Below, one piece after another: positions 14,764-23,668 of a DNA stretch of 36,520 nucleotides. Every line of letters begins with the position of its first letter. Positions within the stretch are counted from its first letter, which is position 1. The DNA comes from an uncultured Adlercreutzia sp. (GTDB lineage Bacteria; Actinomycetota; Coriobacteriia; Coriobacteriales; Eggerthellaceae): the NCBI GenBank assembly GCA_902478715.1, contig CABSMC010000020.1, positions 1-36,520 on the forward strand, read 5' to 3'. Made by a program: the position numbers and the translations under genes. Below the pieces are notes generated by a model, which saw nothing but the letters and a program-made list of their open reading frames with translations, searched no databases and was not told the DNA's origin.

Positions 14764-16059
14764 CTAGGCGTTCTTCGGGGGCTTGATGAATAGCGAGACG
14801 ATAAGCGCCACAATGGCCACGGCGAAGAAGACCCAGAAGGCGCCGAGGTAGCTGCCCGATCCCATTTGCGAGAGGGCGAGAATCTGCGGACCTACGATGG
14901 CGGCCGGGATCATCTGGCAGGTGGCGATGGCGTAGTTGATGCCGTAGTACTTCGGCCCAAAGAAGGTGCCCACCATGGCCGACATCGAGCACATATTCCC
15001 ACCGTACATAAGGCCGAGCAGCATGAAGCCGGCTACGAGCAGCGGGAAGTTGCCGCCCATCATGGCGAAGGCGCAGCAGAGCATGCCTGCAGCGAAGGCC
15101 ACGGCGATCCAAGTGAGGCATACGCGATAGCCGAACTTATCCCAGATGAATCCGTTAATGAGGCGCCCCAGTCCGTTCATGGCCGACACGCTGCCCATGG
15201 CCGCGGTAGCCAGCATAAGCGCCTCGGCCTCGGAGAGTGCTGCGGTCGTGGCCGCGGCGGCGCTTTCGCTTCCGGCGACCGCGCTCGCTGTTGCTGTGCC
15301 CGCGCCCATGAGCAACTCCATAGCCGCCGGCACTGCTTGGCTGATGAGCGCCAGACCGCCGCAGGTGACGAGCATCAAATACACCATGAACACCCAGAAC
15401 GTGGGCGTGCGCACCATTTGGCCACCCGTCATGTCGACGGCCGCCACGGTGGCGTTCTGCCGCGCCTTTTCCAGAAGAGGGCGAACGTATTCCGGCGTCG
15501 GCAGCTTCATGATGAAGGCACCGGCCCCCACCAGCACGACGAAAACGGCCCCCAGAGCGCCGAAGGTCATGCGCCATCCGAGCGCGCCCAGCATCGTAGT
15601 GACAACGGGGGACAGCAGCATGGTGCCGCCGCCAAAGCCCATGAGCATGGCGCCAGAGGCCAGGCCCTGCTTGTCGGGGAACCATTTCAACGTGACGGAC
15701 ATGACCACGTCGGTGCCGAGGCCCACGCCGGCCCCCACTAACACACCGTAGGTGGCGTAAATGAAGGGCAGCGATTCGGTGAAGGCCGAGGCGATAAGCC
15801 CCAGTCCCAAGCAGGCGGCCGTGATGAGCATGACCGCACGCGGGGACGTGCGCTCTTCCAAAACGCCCGCTACGAGCATGCCGGCGCAGAAGGTGATGAT
15901 AGAGAGCGTGAATACCACCGAGGTGGCCGAGCGATCCCAACCGAATTCCGCCTCCAGTGGGTCGACGAACAGCGACCAGGCATAGATGAGTCCGAAGAAC
16001 ATGAGCAGGACGAAGGCGACGAAGAAGTACAGCAGACGGTGCGGCGTTGCGTGGGACAT
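14764..16059 (-). CDS. MFS transporter, OFA (oxalate/formate antiporter) family
   Basis: A 431-residue transporter with 12 hydrophobic segments in the two six-helix halves of the major facilitator superfamily. OFA features include the N-terminal FFGLIYAWSLFVDPLEAEFGW segment (the canonical G-x-x-Y-A-W-S-x-F pattern) and KWFPDKQGLASG in the loop between helices 4 and 5. The central loop carries PTPEYVRPLLEKARQN. OFA members exchange small carboxylates such as oxalate and formate, but the substrate here is open. A start ATG with AGGGGAG upstream fixes residue 1. Neighbours are a rubredoxin upstream on the same strand, separated by a terminator, and a noncoding element downstream, so it seems monocistronic. 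Confidence 0.92.
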   Translation of the reverse strand: MSHATPHRLLYFFVAFVLLMFFGLIYAWSLFVDPLEAEFGWDRSATSVVFTLSIITFCAGMLVAGVLEERTSPRAVMLITAACLGLGLIASAFTESLPFIYATYGVLVGAGVGLGTDVVMSVTLKWFPDKQGLASGAMLMGFGGGTMLLSPVVTTMLGALGWRMTFGALGAVFVVLVGAGAFIMKLPTPEYVRPLLEKARQNATVAAVDMTGGQMVRTPTFWVFMVYLMLVTCGGLALISQAVPAAMELLMGAGTATASAVAGSESAAAATTAALSEAEALMLATAAMGSVSAMNGLGRLINGFIWDKFGYRVCLTWIAVAFAAGMLCCAFAMMGGNFPLLVAGFMLLGLMYGGNMCSMSAMVGTFFGPKYYGINYAIATCQMIPAAIVGPQILALSQMGSGSYLGAFWVFFAVAIVALIVSLFIKPPKNA

Positions 16060-16106
16060 GGCTCTCCCCTCGAGATCGCGTTCCTTATGAGCTGCCAGCC
16101 GCCTTC

Positions 16107-16134
16107 AGTTTAGCGGGCGCAGAAAAAAGGGCAA
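16107..16134 (-). promoter_or_regulatory. Candidate promoter of the OFA transporter
   Basis: On the minus strand TTGCCC (16134-16129) is followed by a 16-bp spacer and TAAACT (16112-16107). The predicted start is near 16100, about 40 nt before the ATG. It overlaps the T-rich tail of the rubredoxin terminator. Each hexamer has four of six consensus bases. Confidence 0.4.
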
Positions 16135-16170
16135 GAAGAAAGGGAAAGGGCGACCCAAAGGGACGCCCTT
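16121..16170 (-). terminator. Rho-independent terminator of the rubredoxin gene
   Basis: On the minus strand AAGGGCG pairs with CGCCCTT, then a single mismatch, then CCC with GGG around TTT (stem 16146-16170). A T-rich tract follows down to about 16121. It lies 34 bp after the rubredoxin stop. Confidence 0.8.
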
Positions 16171-16203
16171 GCAGTTCGAGTGGGCTATAGGTTTTGCCGT
16201 AGG

Positions 16204-16368
16204 CTACCCCTCATACAGCGAGAAATCGTCCTTGCCGACGCCGCAGACGGGGCATACCCAGTCGTCGGGGATGTCCACAAAAGCGGTGCCCGGCGCGATG
16301 CCGCCGTCCGGATCGCCCACCTCGGGGTCGTAGATGTAGCCGCATACGTCGCAAATGTACTTGTCCAT
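16204..16368 (-). CDS. Rubredoxin
   Basis: A 54-residue rubredoxin, the normal length. The single iron is held by Cys6 and Cys9 (CDVCG) and Cys39 and Cys42 (CPVCG). The aromatic core residues Tyr4, Tyr11, Tyr13, Phe30, Trp37 and Phe49 are in their usual places, and GDPDGGIAPGT is the typical loop. It is a soluble one-electron carrier, in anaerobes often used in oxygen and peroxide detoxification or redox delivery. The ATG at 16368 has GGGAGGT upstream. A longer frame to 16485 exists but adds no family sequence. It is a single-gene unit with its own terminator; its partner is not in the window. Confidence 0.97.
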   Translation of the reverse strand: MDKYICDVCGYIYDPEVGDPDGGIAPGTAFVDIPDDWVCPVCGVGKDDFSLYEG

Positions 16369-16723
16369 GGAAACCTCCCAGTCGTCGAATGGTTGCAACA
16401 TGCGTATCCTCCCACAGGCAGCGTTTCCGCGCAGGCGGGCATCCGATCTGAAACCATTCGGTGAATCGACGATCCTGTGTTGCACTCGCGAAAGGACGCG
16501 ATGAGGCTCGGGGAAACACCCAGCTAGAACTTAGAAAATCAGCGGAAAACTAATCTATAACGGCGTAGCAACGAAAACCGCCCCCGTCACCAAAACGCCG
16601 GGGAAGAGCGCAGGATATATCACGAATCCGCGAGTTCGTGCGTTGAAGCTCGCCCGCAGGACGGCTCAAGGGAGCTGTCCGCAAGCCCGCCCGCCCCGGC
16701 GCACCCTGGAAAGGAAGACGACA
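16369..16723 (+). promoter_or_regulatory. Leader region of the peptidase/permease operon
   Basis: This gene-free 355 bp upstream of the amide hydrolase contains a possible -10 (TATAAC, 16556-16561) without a good -35. Two hairpins sit in the predicted leader: CACGAA with TTCGTG (16621-16640), and a 9-bp stem GGACGGCTC (16659-16667) with GAGCTGTCC (16672-16680). The latter lies about 44 bp before the ATG. No known riboswitch consensus was recognised. Confidence 0.35.
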
Positions 16724-18082
16724 ATGGTCACTCAAGAGCAGCAATCGATCATCGATCATGCCCAGCTGCAGAAGATCAACGGCTGGCAGCATATCAAGGT
16801 GAAGGGCACCCCCTACGAGTGCGGTTTCCAGGAGGGCTACCTTCTGGCCGACGAGTACAAAGACGCCCTGCGCGTGTACAAGTTCATGACCCTGGAAACC
16901 TTCGGTATGACCTACGAGTGGTTCGCCGAGCAGGCGCTGAAGTTGCACCGCGACAAGATTCCCACCCGCTGGCTCGAAGAGCTGCGCGGCATGGCCGAGG
17001 GCCTGACGGCGGCGGGCATTCCCACCACCACCGACGACATGATCGCGTGGAACGACTGGATGGAGATCACCGGCTACTGGTGGCCGCAGAACGCCGGCAA
17101 GGTCATGAGCCGCCCGCTCATGAAGACCCACCGCAAGGAGCACTGCTCCGCCATCGTGGCCACCGGCTCAGCCACGGTGGACGGCAAGCCCTATCTGGGC
17201 CACGAGAGCTTCGACGAGTTCTGGAGCGGCCAGTACTTCAACGTTTGCAAGCGCGTGGAACCCGACGACGGCTATGCCTTCATCATGCAGGCTTCGGCGC
17301 CGTGCATGCTGTCGTCCATGACCGACTTCTACGTGACCGCCGCGGGCCTGAACATCACCGAGACCACGCTCGCCGGCTTCGACCGCTACGACGATGCGGG
17401 CATGCCCGAGTGGGTGCGCATCCGCGACGCCGTGCAGTACGCGGCCACCATCGACGAGTTCGTCGAGCGCCTGAACAAAGGCAACAACGGCGGCTACGCC
17501 AACGCCTGGCTCATCGCCGATCACAATACCGGCGAGATCGCCCGCTTCGAGCAGGGCTTGGAATTCACGAGCCTCGAGCGCACCTTCGACGGCGCGTACT
17601 TCGGCTGCAACGCCGTGTTCGACCCGCGTATCCGCAACCTGGAGTGCAAGGACAACGGCTTCAACGACCCGCGCCAGCAGACTGGTGCCCGTCGCCAGCG
17701 CTGGATGGAGCTCATCGATCAGTACTACGGCAAGATCGACCTGGAAGTCGTGAAGAAGATGCTCGCCGACACCTACGACGTGTATCTCGGCTACAACTGC
17801 CCGTCGAGCCGCGACATCTGCGCCCACTACGACGTGGATCCGCAGTACTACGCCGACGACCCCGATGCCGTGTGGAACATCCCGTTCTACCCGGCCGGCT
17901 CCTGCGACGCCAAGGCCGCTGGCCCCGACGACGTGAAGCACCTGAAGATGTGGGGCCGCTACGGCCGCGCCGACGGCGTGGAGTTCGTGGCGAAAGACTT
18001 CATGGACCAGCACCCGCTGTGGAAGTGGATGGACGGCTACCTGGAAGATCGCCCGACCCAGCCTTGGACGCTCTTCGACTAA
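16724..18082 (+). CDS. C45/phospholipase-B-like Ntn hydrolase (amide or N-acyl hydrolase)
   Basis: A 452-residue protein that looks like the N-terminal-nucleophile families of acyl-CoA:6-aminopenicillanate acyltransferase (peptidase C45) and phospholipase-B-like hydrolases. The N-terminal region has YECGFQEGYLLADEY and an amphipathic region ending LRGMAEGL. The likely nucleophile is Cys141 in HCSAIVATG, followed by VDGKPYLGHESFDEFW, the usual start of the mature beta chain. Such enzymes self-cleave before the cysteine and then hydrolyse linear amide bonds. The ATG at 16724 follows GGAAAGGAAG; an upstream extension in the same frame lacks family sequence. No signal peptide is visible, so it is probably cytoplasmic. 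It is first in an operon with a cysteine aminopeptidase and two amino-acid permeases, consistent with release of amino acids from amides or peptides. The substrate is unknown. Confidence 0.82.
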   Translation: MVTQEQQSIIDHAQLQKINGWQHIKVKGTPYECGFQEGYLLADEYKDALRVYKFMTLETFGMTYEWFAEQALKLHRDKIPTRWLEELRGMAEGLTAAGIPTTTDDMIAWNDWMEITGYWWPQNAGKVMSRPLMKTHRKEHCSAIVATGSATVDGKPYLGHESFDEFWSGQYFNVCKRVEPDDGYAFIMQASAPCMLSSMTDFYVTAAGLNITETTLAGFDRYDDAGMPEWVRIRDAVQYAATIDEFVERLNKGNNGGYANAWLIADHNTGEIARFEQGLEFTSLERTFDGAYFGCNAVFDPRIRNLECKDNGFNDPRQQTGARRQRWMELIDQYYGKIDLEVVKKMLADTYDVYLGYNCPSSRDICAHYDVDPQYYADDPDAVWNIPFYPAGSCDAKAAGPDDVKHLKMWGRYGRADGVEFVAKDFMDQHPLWKWMDGYLEDRPTQPWTLFD

Positions 18083-18169
18083 GGGGAACTCGGACCGGCG
18101 CTTTTCCACGGCGCCGCGTTCCTTCCATATAGATCAACGCTAACCAATCGAGGATAAGGAGCATAGATT

Positions 18170-19516
18170 ATGGAAATCTCAAAGGAACAAATCGCGAAGA
18201 TGGCCGAGTCTTACAAAAAGGCTGAAACCCAGCACGTGGCCCAGCGCGCGGTGACCAAGAACGGCATTCTGGAATCGGCGGAAAGCGTGGAGGTGCTCAA
18301 GCGCATGAGCCCTGCGAACTTCGCATTTTCCATCGATGTTGACGACCAGGCCGTGGCCAACCAGAAGATGTCGGGCCGCTGCTGGATGTTCGCCTGCCTG
18401 AACGTGCTGCGCTTCCACATTGAGAAGGAGCTGGATCTGCCGAAGGGCACCTTCGAGCTGTCCCAGGCCTACCTGGCGTTCTTCAACAAGCTGGAGCGCG
18501 CCGCCTGGTTCCTCGAGCACGTGGTGGCCACGGCCGACAAGCCGCTGGACGACCGCGAGGTCGACTGGCTGTTCACGACGCCCATGGCCGACGGCGGCGA
18601 CTGGGATATGGTGTGCGCCCTGGTGAAGAAGTACGGCGTTGTGCCGCACGAGGCCCAGGCCGAGACCCACTGCACCAACAACACCGCCGAGCTGAACACG
18701 GTGCTCTCGCACCTGCTGCGCCAGGACGCCCTGAAGCTGCGCACCATGGCTCAGGAGGACAAGGATACGAAGGCCGCCCAGGAGGAAATGCTCAACGAGG
18801 TGTACCGCGTGCTGGCCGTGTGCTTCGGTGAGCCGGTGCAGAAGTTCGACTTCACCTACAACGACGCCAAGGGCCACTACCATGCCGACCTCGGCATCAC
18901 CCCGTTGGAGTTCCTGAAGAAGTATGTGCCCATCGACTTGGACGACTACATCGGCGTCATCAACGTGCCCGGCGACGCCAACCCCTACGGCCGCATGTAC
19001 GCCATCCAGGATTCCGACCAGATTCCCGAGCGTCGCAACCTGTACCTGAACGTGCCGATGGAGGAGCTGAAGGGCTATGTCATCGACTCGCTGAAGGACG
19101 GCGAGCCCGTCTGGTTCGGCTCCGACGTGCTGCAGCATTGCGATCGCAATGCCGGCGTCATGGACTTCGATCTGTATGACCTCGAGGCCATGTTCGGCGT
19201 GAAGTTCACCATGGACAAGGCCGAGCGCTTCGCCACCCACGAGAGCCTGCCGACCCACGCCATGACCATCGCCGGCGTCGATATCAAGGACGGCAAGCCC
19301 ACGAAGTGGAAGATCGAGAACTCCTGGGGCACCGAGAACCACGGCATGAAGACCGGCAACAACGGCTACTTCGTCTGCAGCGACGAGTGGTTCGACAACT
19401 TCGTCTACGAGGTGGCCATCCGCAAGGATCGCCTGAGCCCCGAGATGCAGAAGGCGCTGGACTCCGATCCCATCGTGTGGCCGTTCTGGAACACCTTCAA
19501 CCCGGTTTCCGCCTAG
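18170..19516 (+). CDS. pepC: Aminopeptidase C / bleomycin hydrolase (peptidase C1B)
   Basis: A 448-residue cytosolic papain-fold peptidase with the standard length of PepC/bleomycin hydrolase. The catalytic cysteine is Cys71 in NQKMSGRCWMFA (oxyanion Gln65). The catalytic histidine is His363 in PTHAM, and Asn384 in ENSWG completes the triad. Relatives form hexamers and remove N-terminal residues from short peptides; the C-terminal tail often trims access to the active site. The ATG at 18170 has AAGGAG 9 bases upstream. It lies 87 bp after the amide hydrolase and upstream of two APC permeases, which supports a peptide-use operon. Nothing suggests damage. Confidence 0.96.
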   Translation: MEISKEQIAKMAESYKKAETQHVAQRAVTKNGILESAESVEVLKRMSPANFAFSIDVDDQAVANQKMSGRCWMFACLNVLRFHIEKELDLPKGTFELSQAYLAFFNKLERAAWFLEHVVATADKPLDDREVDWLFTTPMADGGDWDMVCALVKKYGVVPHEAQAETHCTNNTAELNTVLSHLLRQDALKLRTMAQEDKDTKAAQEEMLNEVYRVLAVCFGEPVQKFDFTYNDAKGHYHADLGITPLEFLKKYVPIDLDDYIGVINVPGDANPYGRMYAIQDSDQIPERRNLYLNVPMEELKGYVIDSLKDGEPVWFGSDVLQHCDRNAGVMDFDLYDLEAMFGVKFTMDKAERFATHESLPTHAMTIAGVDIKDGKPTKWKIENSWGTENHGMKTGNNGYFVCSDEWFDNFVYEVAIRKDRLSPEMQKALDSDPIVWPFWNTFNPVSA

Positions 19517-19574
19517 GCGGCAATCGGGCGCCGGCCGCAGGGGTTCCGCACGGGATGCCCCAAGGTCGGCCCTT

Positions 19575-19600
19575 GCGGGCGGCTTGTGCAAGTCGCCCGC
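19575..19600 (+). other. Intercistronic hairpin before the first permease
   Basis: GCGGGCGGCTTG (19575-19586) pairs with CAAGTCGCCCGC (19589-19600), 12 bp with one G-U wobble. There is no T-tract. It lies within the 178-bp gap between pepC and the permease and may mark RNA processing or partial termination. A second, weaker stem (TTCCGGGA with TCCCGGGAA) is found near 19630-19658. Confidence 0.55.
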
Positions 19601-19694
19601 GGCAACTATCCGCTGTCCGGCGGGGTGCCTTTTCCGGGAATGACGTCCCGGGAAGGGGAGCCCGCCCCGCCGGGCCCTTTCGTGAGGGGTAACT

Positions 19695-21992
19695 ATGAGC
19701 TCCCAAACTACAACTCATGCGGCCAAAGCGCCGGCGAAGGGCGCAGCGAAGGCCAGCAGTGGAACCTATATCAGCCTGATGGCTCTGGTCATGATGAACG
19801 TGACCATCATCGGCAGCGTCGCCAACGACGTCCAGCAGGCTTATTACGGGCTGTCCTCCGTCACGCTCTTCATCATTGGCGCTCTGGTGTTCTTCCTGCC
19901 CACCGGTTTGGTGGCGGCCGAGCTGGCGTCCGGCTGGGGCCAGCGCGGCGGTATCTTCCGCTGGGTCGGCGAGGCTATGGGCCCCGGGCTGGCATTCACG
20001 TGCCTGCTCATCCTGTGGTTCCAGACCTCTATCAACTTCGGTATGGGCGTTGCATCGGCATCGGCCACCATCGGCTTCTACACGCCCGATTGGGACTGGG
20101 CCGTGCAGTTCATGAACCATCCGGAGAACCAGTTCTTCATCATTCTGGCGTGGTTGGCCTACTATTGGGGCCTGACCTTCCTGTCCACCAAGGGCGTGAA
20201 GGCCTTCGCCCGTCTGACCAAGTACGGCGTCATCATCGGCACGTTCATTCCGCTGGCCTTCATCGTCATCTTTACGGTGGTATGGCTCGCCCAGGGCAAC
20301 GTGTCCAACGTGACTCCCACGCCCGAGGCGTTCAATCCCTTCGCTGATGGCTTCAGCCTCACCAACCTGGCCCTGGCCGCCGGCGTGTTCTTCAGCTTCG
20401 CGGGCATCGATATGAACGCTGCCCACATCAAGCAGCTGAAGAAGCCGCAGAAGGAATTCCCGCTGTCCATCTTCATCGCCATGATCCTGACGCTGATCAT
20501 CTTCATCGCCGGTACCGTGTGCATCGCCATCGTCACGCCGAAATCCGACATGAACTTGGTCTACGGCCTGTACCAGACCTATAAGATCCTCGGCGCCACG
20601 TTCAACTGCCCGTGGATTTACGTGGCCTTCGTGTGGGTCGGCCTCGGCGCTTCCATGGCGTCGCTCGTCACCAACATGGCCGGTCCCTCGTTCATGCTCG
20701 GCCAGGCCGGCCGCTCCGGCTTTCTGCCGAAGGTGCTGCAGAACTCCAACAAGCACGGCATGCCGAGCCGCCTGATGTATCTGCAGATGACGTTCATGAC
20801 CCTCATCGCCTTTTTGTGCTTCCTCATTCCGAACATCGAGGGCTTCGTCGTGCTCATCACCCAGGCCATCACCATCCTCTACATGATGTACTACGTGTTG
20901 ATGTTCGTCTCGTTCTTGAAGCTGCGCCACGATCAGCCGAACCGTCCGCGTCTGTTCAAGGTGCCCGGCGGCAACGTGGGCGCGTGGCTTGTGGCCGGCC
21001 TTGGTCTTCTGGCCTGCCTGTTCGGCATCGTGCTGGCCATTATCCCGCCGGCCCAGGTAGCCGAGGAAGTGGGCAGTCCGGTGACCTACGTGGTGGTTAT
21101 CGTGGCCATCATCGTTGTCACCTTCGCCATCTGCTTCGGCGTGTACCAGGCCTCCAGGCGCCATCATTGGGCCGACCCGAACAATGTGTTCGCGCCGTTC
21201 ACCTGGCAGATCGAGGGTTTGAAGAAGCCCCAGAAGGTTCTGTCCAACGTGCCGTCCGAGCTGATGAGCGAGGGCCAGAACCCCATGGGCATGCCCATCA
21301 AGAAGCTGTGGAACCCCAACGAGCAGATCGTGCTTCCCGACGAGTACGTGCCGGGCAAGCATCATCCGTCCTCTCCGGCTATTGAGGCCGGCGACGATCC
21401 TGCGGCCATGAACCACCCGGTGAAGACCAGCGGTACGTCCATCGGCGCGCTGGGTGCCATCCCCCTAAGCCAGCCGGCGATGATTTCGGAGAAGGCCGGT
21501 ATCGGCACGTCGGCCACGGTGGGTCTGAAGAAGACGACTCCGACGGCCCCGGTGGAGGGCGCCGAGCCCGTGCGGCTTGATGCGAAAGTGCCGGCGGCGC
21601 CTGCTGATGAGGTGGCTGCCGAACCGGTGCCGCGCGACCCGGCGGCCGACGCCAAGCGAGCGGCTGCTGCCGAAGCGGCAGCCCTGGCGGCCGAGAAGTC
21701 CTCGCAGGCCAAGGCCCATGCCGAGGCAGTGGCTGCCGAGGCGCTCGAACAGCAAGTGGAAGCCGATAGCGATTTGGCGTCCGCTCGCCGCGAGGTGAAG
21801 GAGGCCAAGGCTGCGGCCGACCAGGCACGCAAGGCCGCGCGCGGGGCTGGTGCCGAGGCGGCGGCTACGCCGAAGAAGGCTGCCGGCACCGCCTCCGATG
21901 CGGGCGCGACCAAGGGCGGCGATGCTGCCGACGGCGCTGCCGGGGCGGCAGGCGCCGGCGATGCTGGTGCTGCCAAGGGGTCTTCTAAGTAA
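19695..21992 (+). CDS. APC-family amino-acid permease with long Ala-rich C-terminal tail
   Basis: A 765-residue protein. Residues 25-500 form an amino acid-polyamine-organocation transporter with about 12 membrane segments. The pattern resembles the glutamate/GABA-antiporter branch (for example VANDVQQAYYGLSSVTLF, then FSFAGIDMNAAHIKQLKKPQ, with a helix-6-like break). From about 520 onward is a cytoplasmic tail: a linker with HHPSSPAIEAGDD, then a highly Ala/Glu/Lys-rich stretch (about 620-760) predicted to form a helix or coiled coil, ending in a Gly/Ala-rich segment. APC transporters usually have about 450-520 residues, so the tail is unusual. The ATG at 19695 follows GAGGGGT. The second permease follows 74 bp downstream. 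The substrate is probably an amino acid. Confidence 0.93.
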   Translation: MSSQTTTHAAKAPAKGAAKASSGTYISLMALVMMNVTIIGSVANDVQQAYYGLSSVTLFIIGALVFFLPTGLVAAELASGWGQRGGIFRWVGEAMGPGLAFTCLLILWFQTSINFGMGVASASATIGFYTPDWDWAVQFMNHPENQFFIILAWLAYYWGLTFLSTKGVKAFARLTKYGVIIGTFIPLAFIVIFTVVWLAQGNVSNVTPTPEAFNPFADGFSLTNLALAAGVFFSFAGIDMNAAHIKQLKKPQKEFPLSIFIAMILTLIIFIAGTVCIAIVTPKSDMNLVYGLYQTYKILGATFNCPWIYVAFVWVGLGASMASLVTNMAGPSFMLGQAGRSGFLPKVLQNSNKHGMPSRLMYLQMTFMTLIAFLCFLIPNIEGFVVLITQAITILYMMYYVLMFVSFLKLRHDQPNRPRLFKVPGGNVGAWLVAGLGLLACLFGIVLAIIPPAQVAEEVGSPVTYVVVIVAIIVVTFAICFGVYQASRRHHWADPNNVFAPFTWQIEGLKKPQKVLSNVPSELMSEGQNPMGMPIKKLWNPNEQIVLPDEYVPGKHHPSSPAIEAGDDPAAMNHPVKTSGTSIGALGAIPLSQPAMISEKAGIGTSATVGLKKTTPTAPVEGAEPVRLDAKVPAAPADEVAAEPVPRDPAADAKRAAAAEAAALAAEKSSQAKAHAEAVAAEALEQQVEADSDLASARREVKEAKAAADQARKAARGAGAEAAATPKKAAGTASDAGATKGGDAADGAAGAAGAGDAGAAKGSSK

Positions 21993-22002
21993 GTAGTTCA
22001 GA

Positions 22003-22043
22003 AGGGGGTCGCGCCGCAGGATGTGCGGGCGGCGCGGCCCCCT
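22003..22043 (+). other. Long intercistronic hairpin between the two permeases
   Basis: A 15-bp stem (22003-22017 with 22029-22043, one U-G wobble, all G+C-rich) has an 11-nt loop. No T-tract follows, so it is not a normal terminator. It ends 23 bp before the second permease ATG and could slow read-through or protect mRNA ends, setting different levels of the two permeases. Confidence 0.7.
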
Positions 22044-22066
22044 CGAGGGTAAAAGAGGTGTTCTCA

Positions 22067-23584
22067 ATGAGTGCAAACGGAAAGACAAACGCGGGCGCGC
22101 CGCCGAAGGCTCCCGTAGCCGTAGCCACGGCCGCGTCCGGTGCGGCGAAGGGCGCCCCCGATGACGCCACGACCGCTCGCCTCTCCATGCCGGAAAACAA
22201 CGGGAAGAAAGTGACGAAGCCGACCGTGGCCACCCAGCAGAACGCCGGCGACGACTTCAAAGCGACCCTTACCGTGAAGGATATGGTGGTATGGGGCCTC
22301 ATCACCATGGTGCCCATCTCGCCCATGGCCGTTTACGGCGGCGTGTTCGCCGACTCCGGCGGCATGCCCACGCTCGCGTTCCTCATCGGGTTCGTGGCCG
22401 TGCTTTTCTCGGTGTTCTCCTTCGGCATCATGATCCAGCATTTCCCGTCTTCGGGCTCCATCTTCACCTACGTGAGCCACGTGTTCGGTAAGCTGCCCGG
22501 CTTCATCGCCGGCTGGCTGATGCTGTTGCAGTACTTGGTAAGCCCGGCCATGGTGTACCTCATCGCCGCTATCGCCATCCACAGTATGCTGCCGGATGTG
22601 CCGATTCTGGCTCTGTGCTTCGGGTTCCTCATTATTGTGGCCATCGTGTCGCTTATCGGCATGAAGACCGCCATGGTGGTGAACAAGGTGGCGCTTGTGG
22701 CCCAGTTGGCGATTCTCGCGCTGTTCGTCGTGTGCGGCGTGATGTTCGTCGTGCAGCATCCCGAGAGCGCGAATTTCTCGCCGACCAACCTGTTCAACCC
22801 CGCCAAGTTCGAGTTCGACGGCACCATGTCCGCTGTGTCGCTGGCCGTGATGTCCTACGTGGGCTTCGGCGCCATCGCCACGCTGACCCAAGAGGCGAAG
22901 GATCCCAAGCACGGGCCGTCGCGCGCCATGATGGTGATGGCCATCGTGCTGTGCGTGCTGTACGCGCTGCAGTGCTTCATCGCCACCTGCATCGATCCGT
23001 CGGGCGCTGCCTTTGCCGGCGATACCGATAACGCGTTCTACGCCGTGGCGAAGATGGCCGCCGGTCCCTGGCTCATGGTGGTATGCGCCGTGGGCGTGGC
23101 TTTGGCCCAGGGCGTGTTCACCGCTATTGCGCAGCAGAATTCCATCGCCTTCGTCATGTTCACCATGGCCAATGGCGGTTGCCTGCCGAAGTTCATGGCC
23201 AAGATGAACAAGCGCACGAACTCCCCGCTGAACGCCGTCATCTTCATCATCGCCTTGTCTGTGGTGCTGACGCTGCTCTTCCATTTCAGCGGCATCGACA
23301 TGAACACCGTGGTGAAGATCTCGAACTTCGGCGCGCTGTCCACCTACGTGATGCTGAACGTGTCGGTCATCGTGTTCTGCTGGTTCCAGCTGAAGCAGCG
23401 CAAGGGAGCTAAGGCCGTGTTCATGCACCTGGTCTTCCCGGCGCTCGGCGCGCTGGTGTGCTTCGCGATTCTGATGTCCGTGGGCACCGTGGCCCTGGTG
23501 ACGGGCGTGGTGTTCATCCTCATCGGCATCGCCTACTACCTGGTGCTGACCCGCGTGTTGCATCGCCAGATCAACCTCGGGTAA
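22067..23584 (+). CDS. APC-family amino-acid permease
   Basis: A 505-residue transporter of the amino acid-polyamine-organocation superfamily. It has a 70-residue Ala/Lys-rich hydrophilic N-terminus, then about 12 membrane segments from TVKDMVVWGLITMVPISPMA onwards. The first helix carries the unwound-helix region, and FPSSGSIFTYVSHVFGKLPG is the conserved loop after helix 2. The segment VSLAVMSYVGFGAIATLTQEAKDPKHG is the helix 6 region with the conserved FxG pattern. The ATG at 22067 has GAGG 8 bp upstream; a GTG at 22058 is an alternative. It is the last gene of the operon, ahead of a hairpin. It shares the fold but not close similarity with the preceding permease, so the two probably move different substrates. 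Confidence 0.94.
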   Translation: MSANGKTNAGAPPKAPVAVATAASGAAKGAPDDATTARLSMPENNGKKVTKPTVATQQNAGDDFKATLTVKDMVVWGLITMVPISPMAVYGGVFADSGGMPTLAFLIGFVAVLFSVFSFGIMIQHFPSSGSIFTYVSHVFGKLPGFIAGWLMLLQYLVSPAMVYLIAAIAIHSMLPDVPILALCFGFLIIVAIVSLIGMKTAMVVNKVALVAQLAILALFVVCGVMFVVQHPESANFSPTNLFNPAKFEFDGTMSAVSLAVMSYVGFGAIATLTQEAKDPKHGPSRAMMVMAIVLCVLYALQCFIATCIDPSGAAFAGDTDNAFYAVAKMAAGPWLMVVCAVGVALAQGVFTAIAQQNSIAFVMFTMANGGCLPKFMAKMNKRTNSPLNAVIFIIALSVVLTLLFHFSGIDMNTVVKISNFGALSTYVMLNVSVIVFCWFQLKQRKGAKAVFMHLVFPALGALVCFAILMSVGTVALVTGVVFILIGIAYYLVLTRVLHRQINLG

Positions 23585-23632
23585 CTCCCGGTTGGCCGAC
23601 AGCACCGTTGGTTGACGACCTGAACGATCTAA

Positions 23633-23668
23633 ACGGGCCCTGACCTTGTGCGTCTGGGCCCGTCTTGT
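23633..23668 (+). terminator. Probable operon terminator
   Basis: ACGGGCCC (23633-23640) pairs with GGGCCCGT (23656-23663) around a 15-nt loop, followed by CTTGT. It lies 49 bp after the stop of the second permease. The T-tract is poor, so efficiency is uncertain. Confidence 0.55.

Noticed and set aside
16369..16723. Known riboswitch ahead of the peptidase operon
   Set aside because: Hairpins are present but no conserved riboswitch core that I recognise, such as glycine, lysine or c-di-GMP motifs.
19497..21416. 639-codon minus-strand frame opposite the first APC permease
   Set aside because: It is His/Asp/Glu/Gln-rich shadow sequence, antisense to a real transporter, with no motif.
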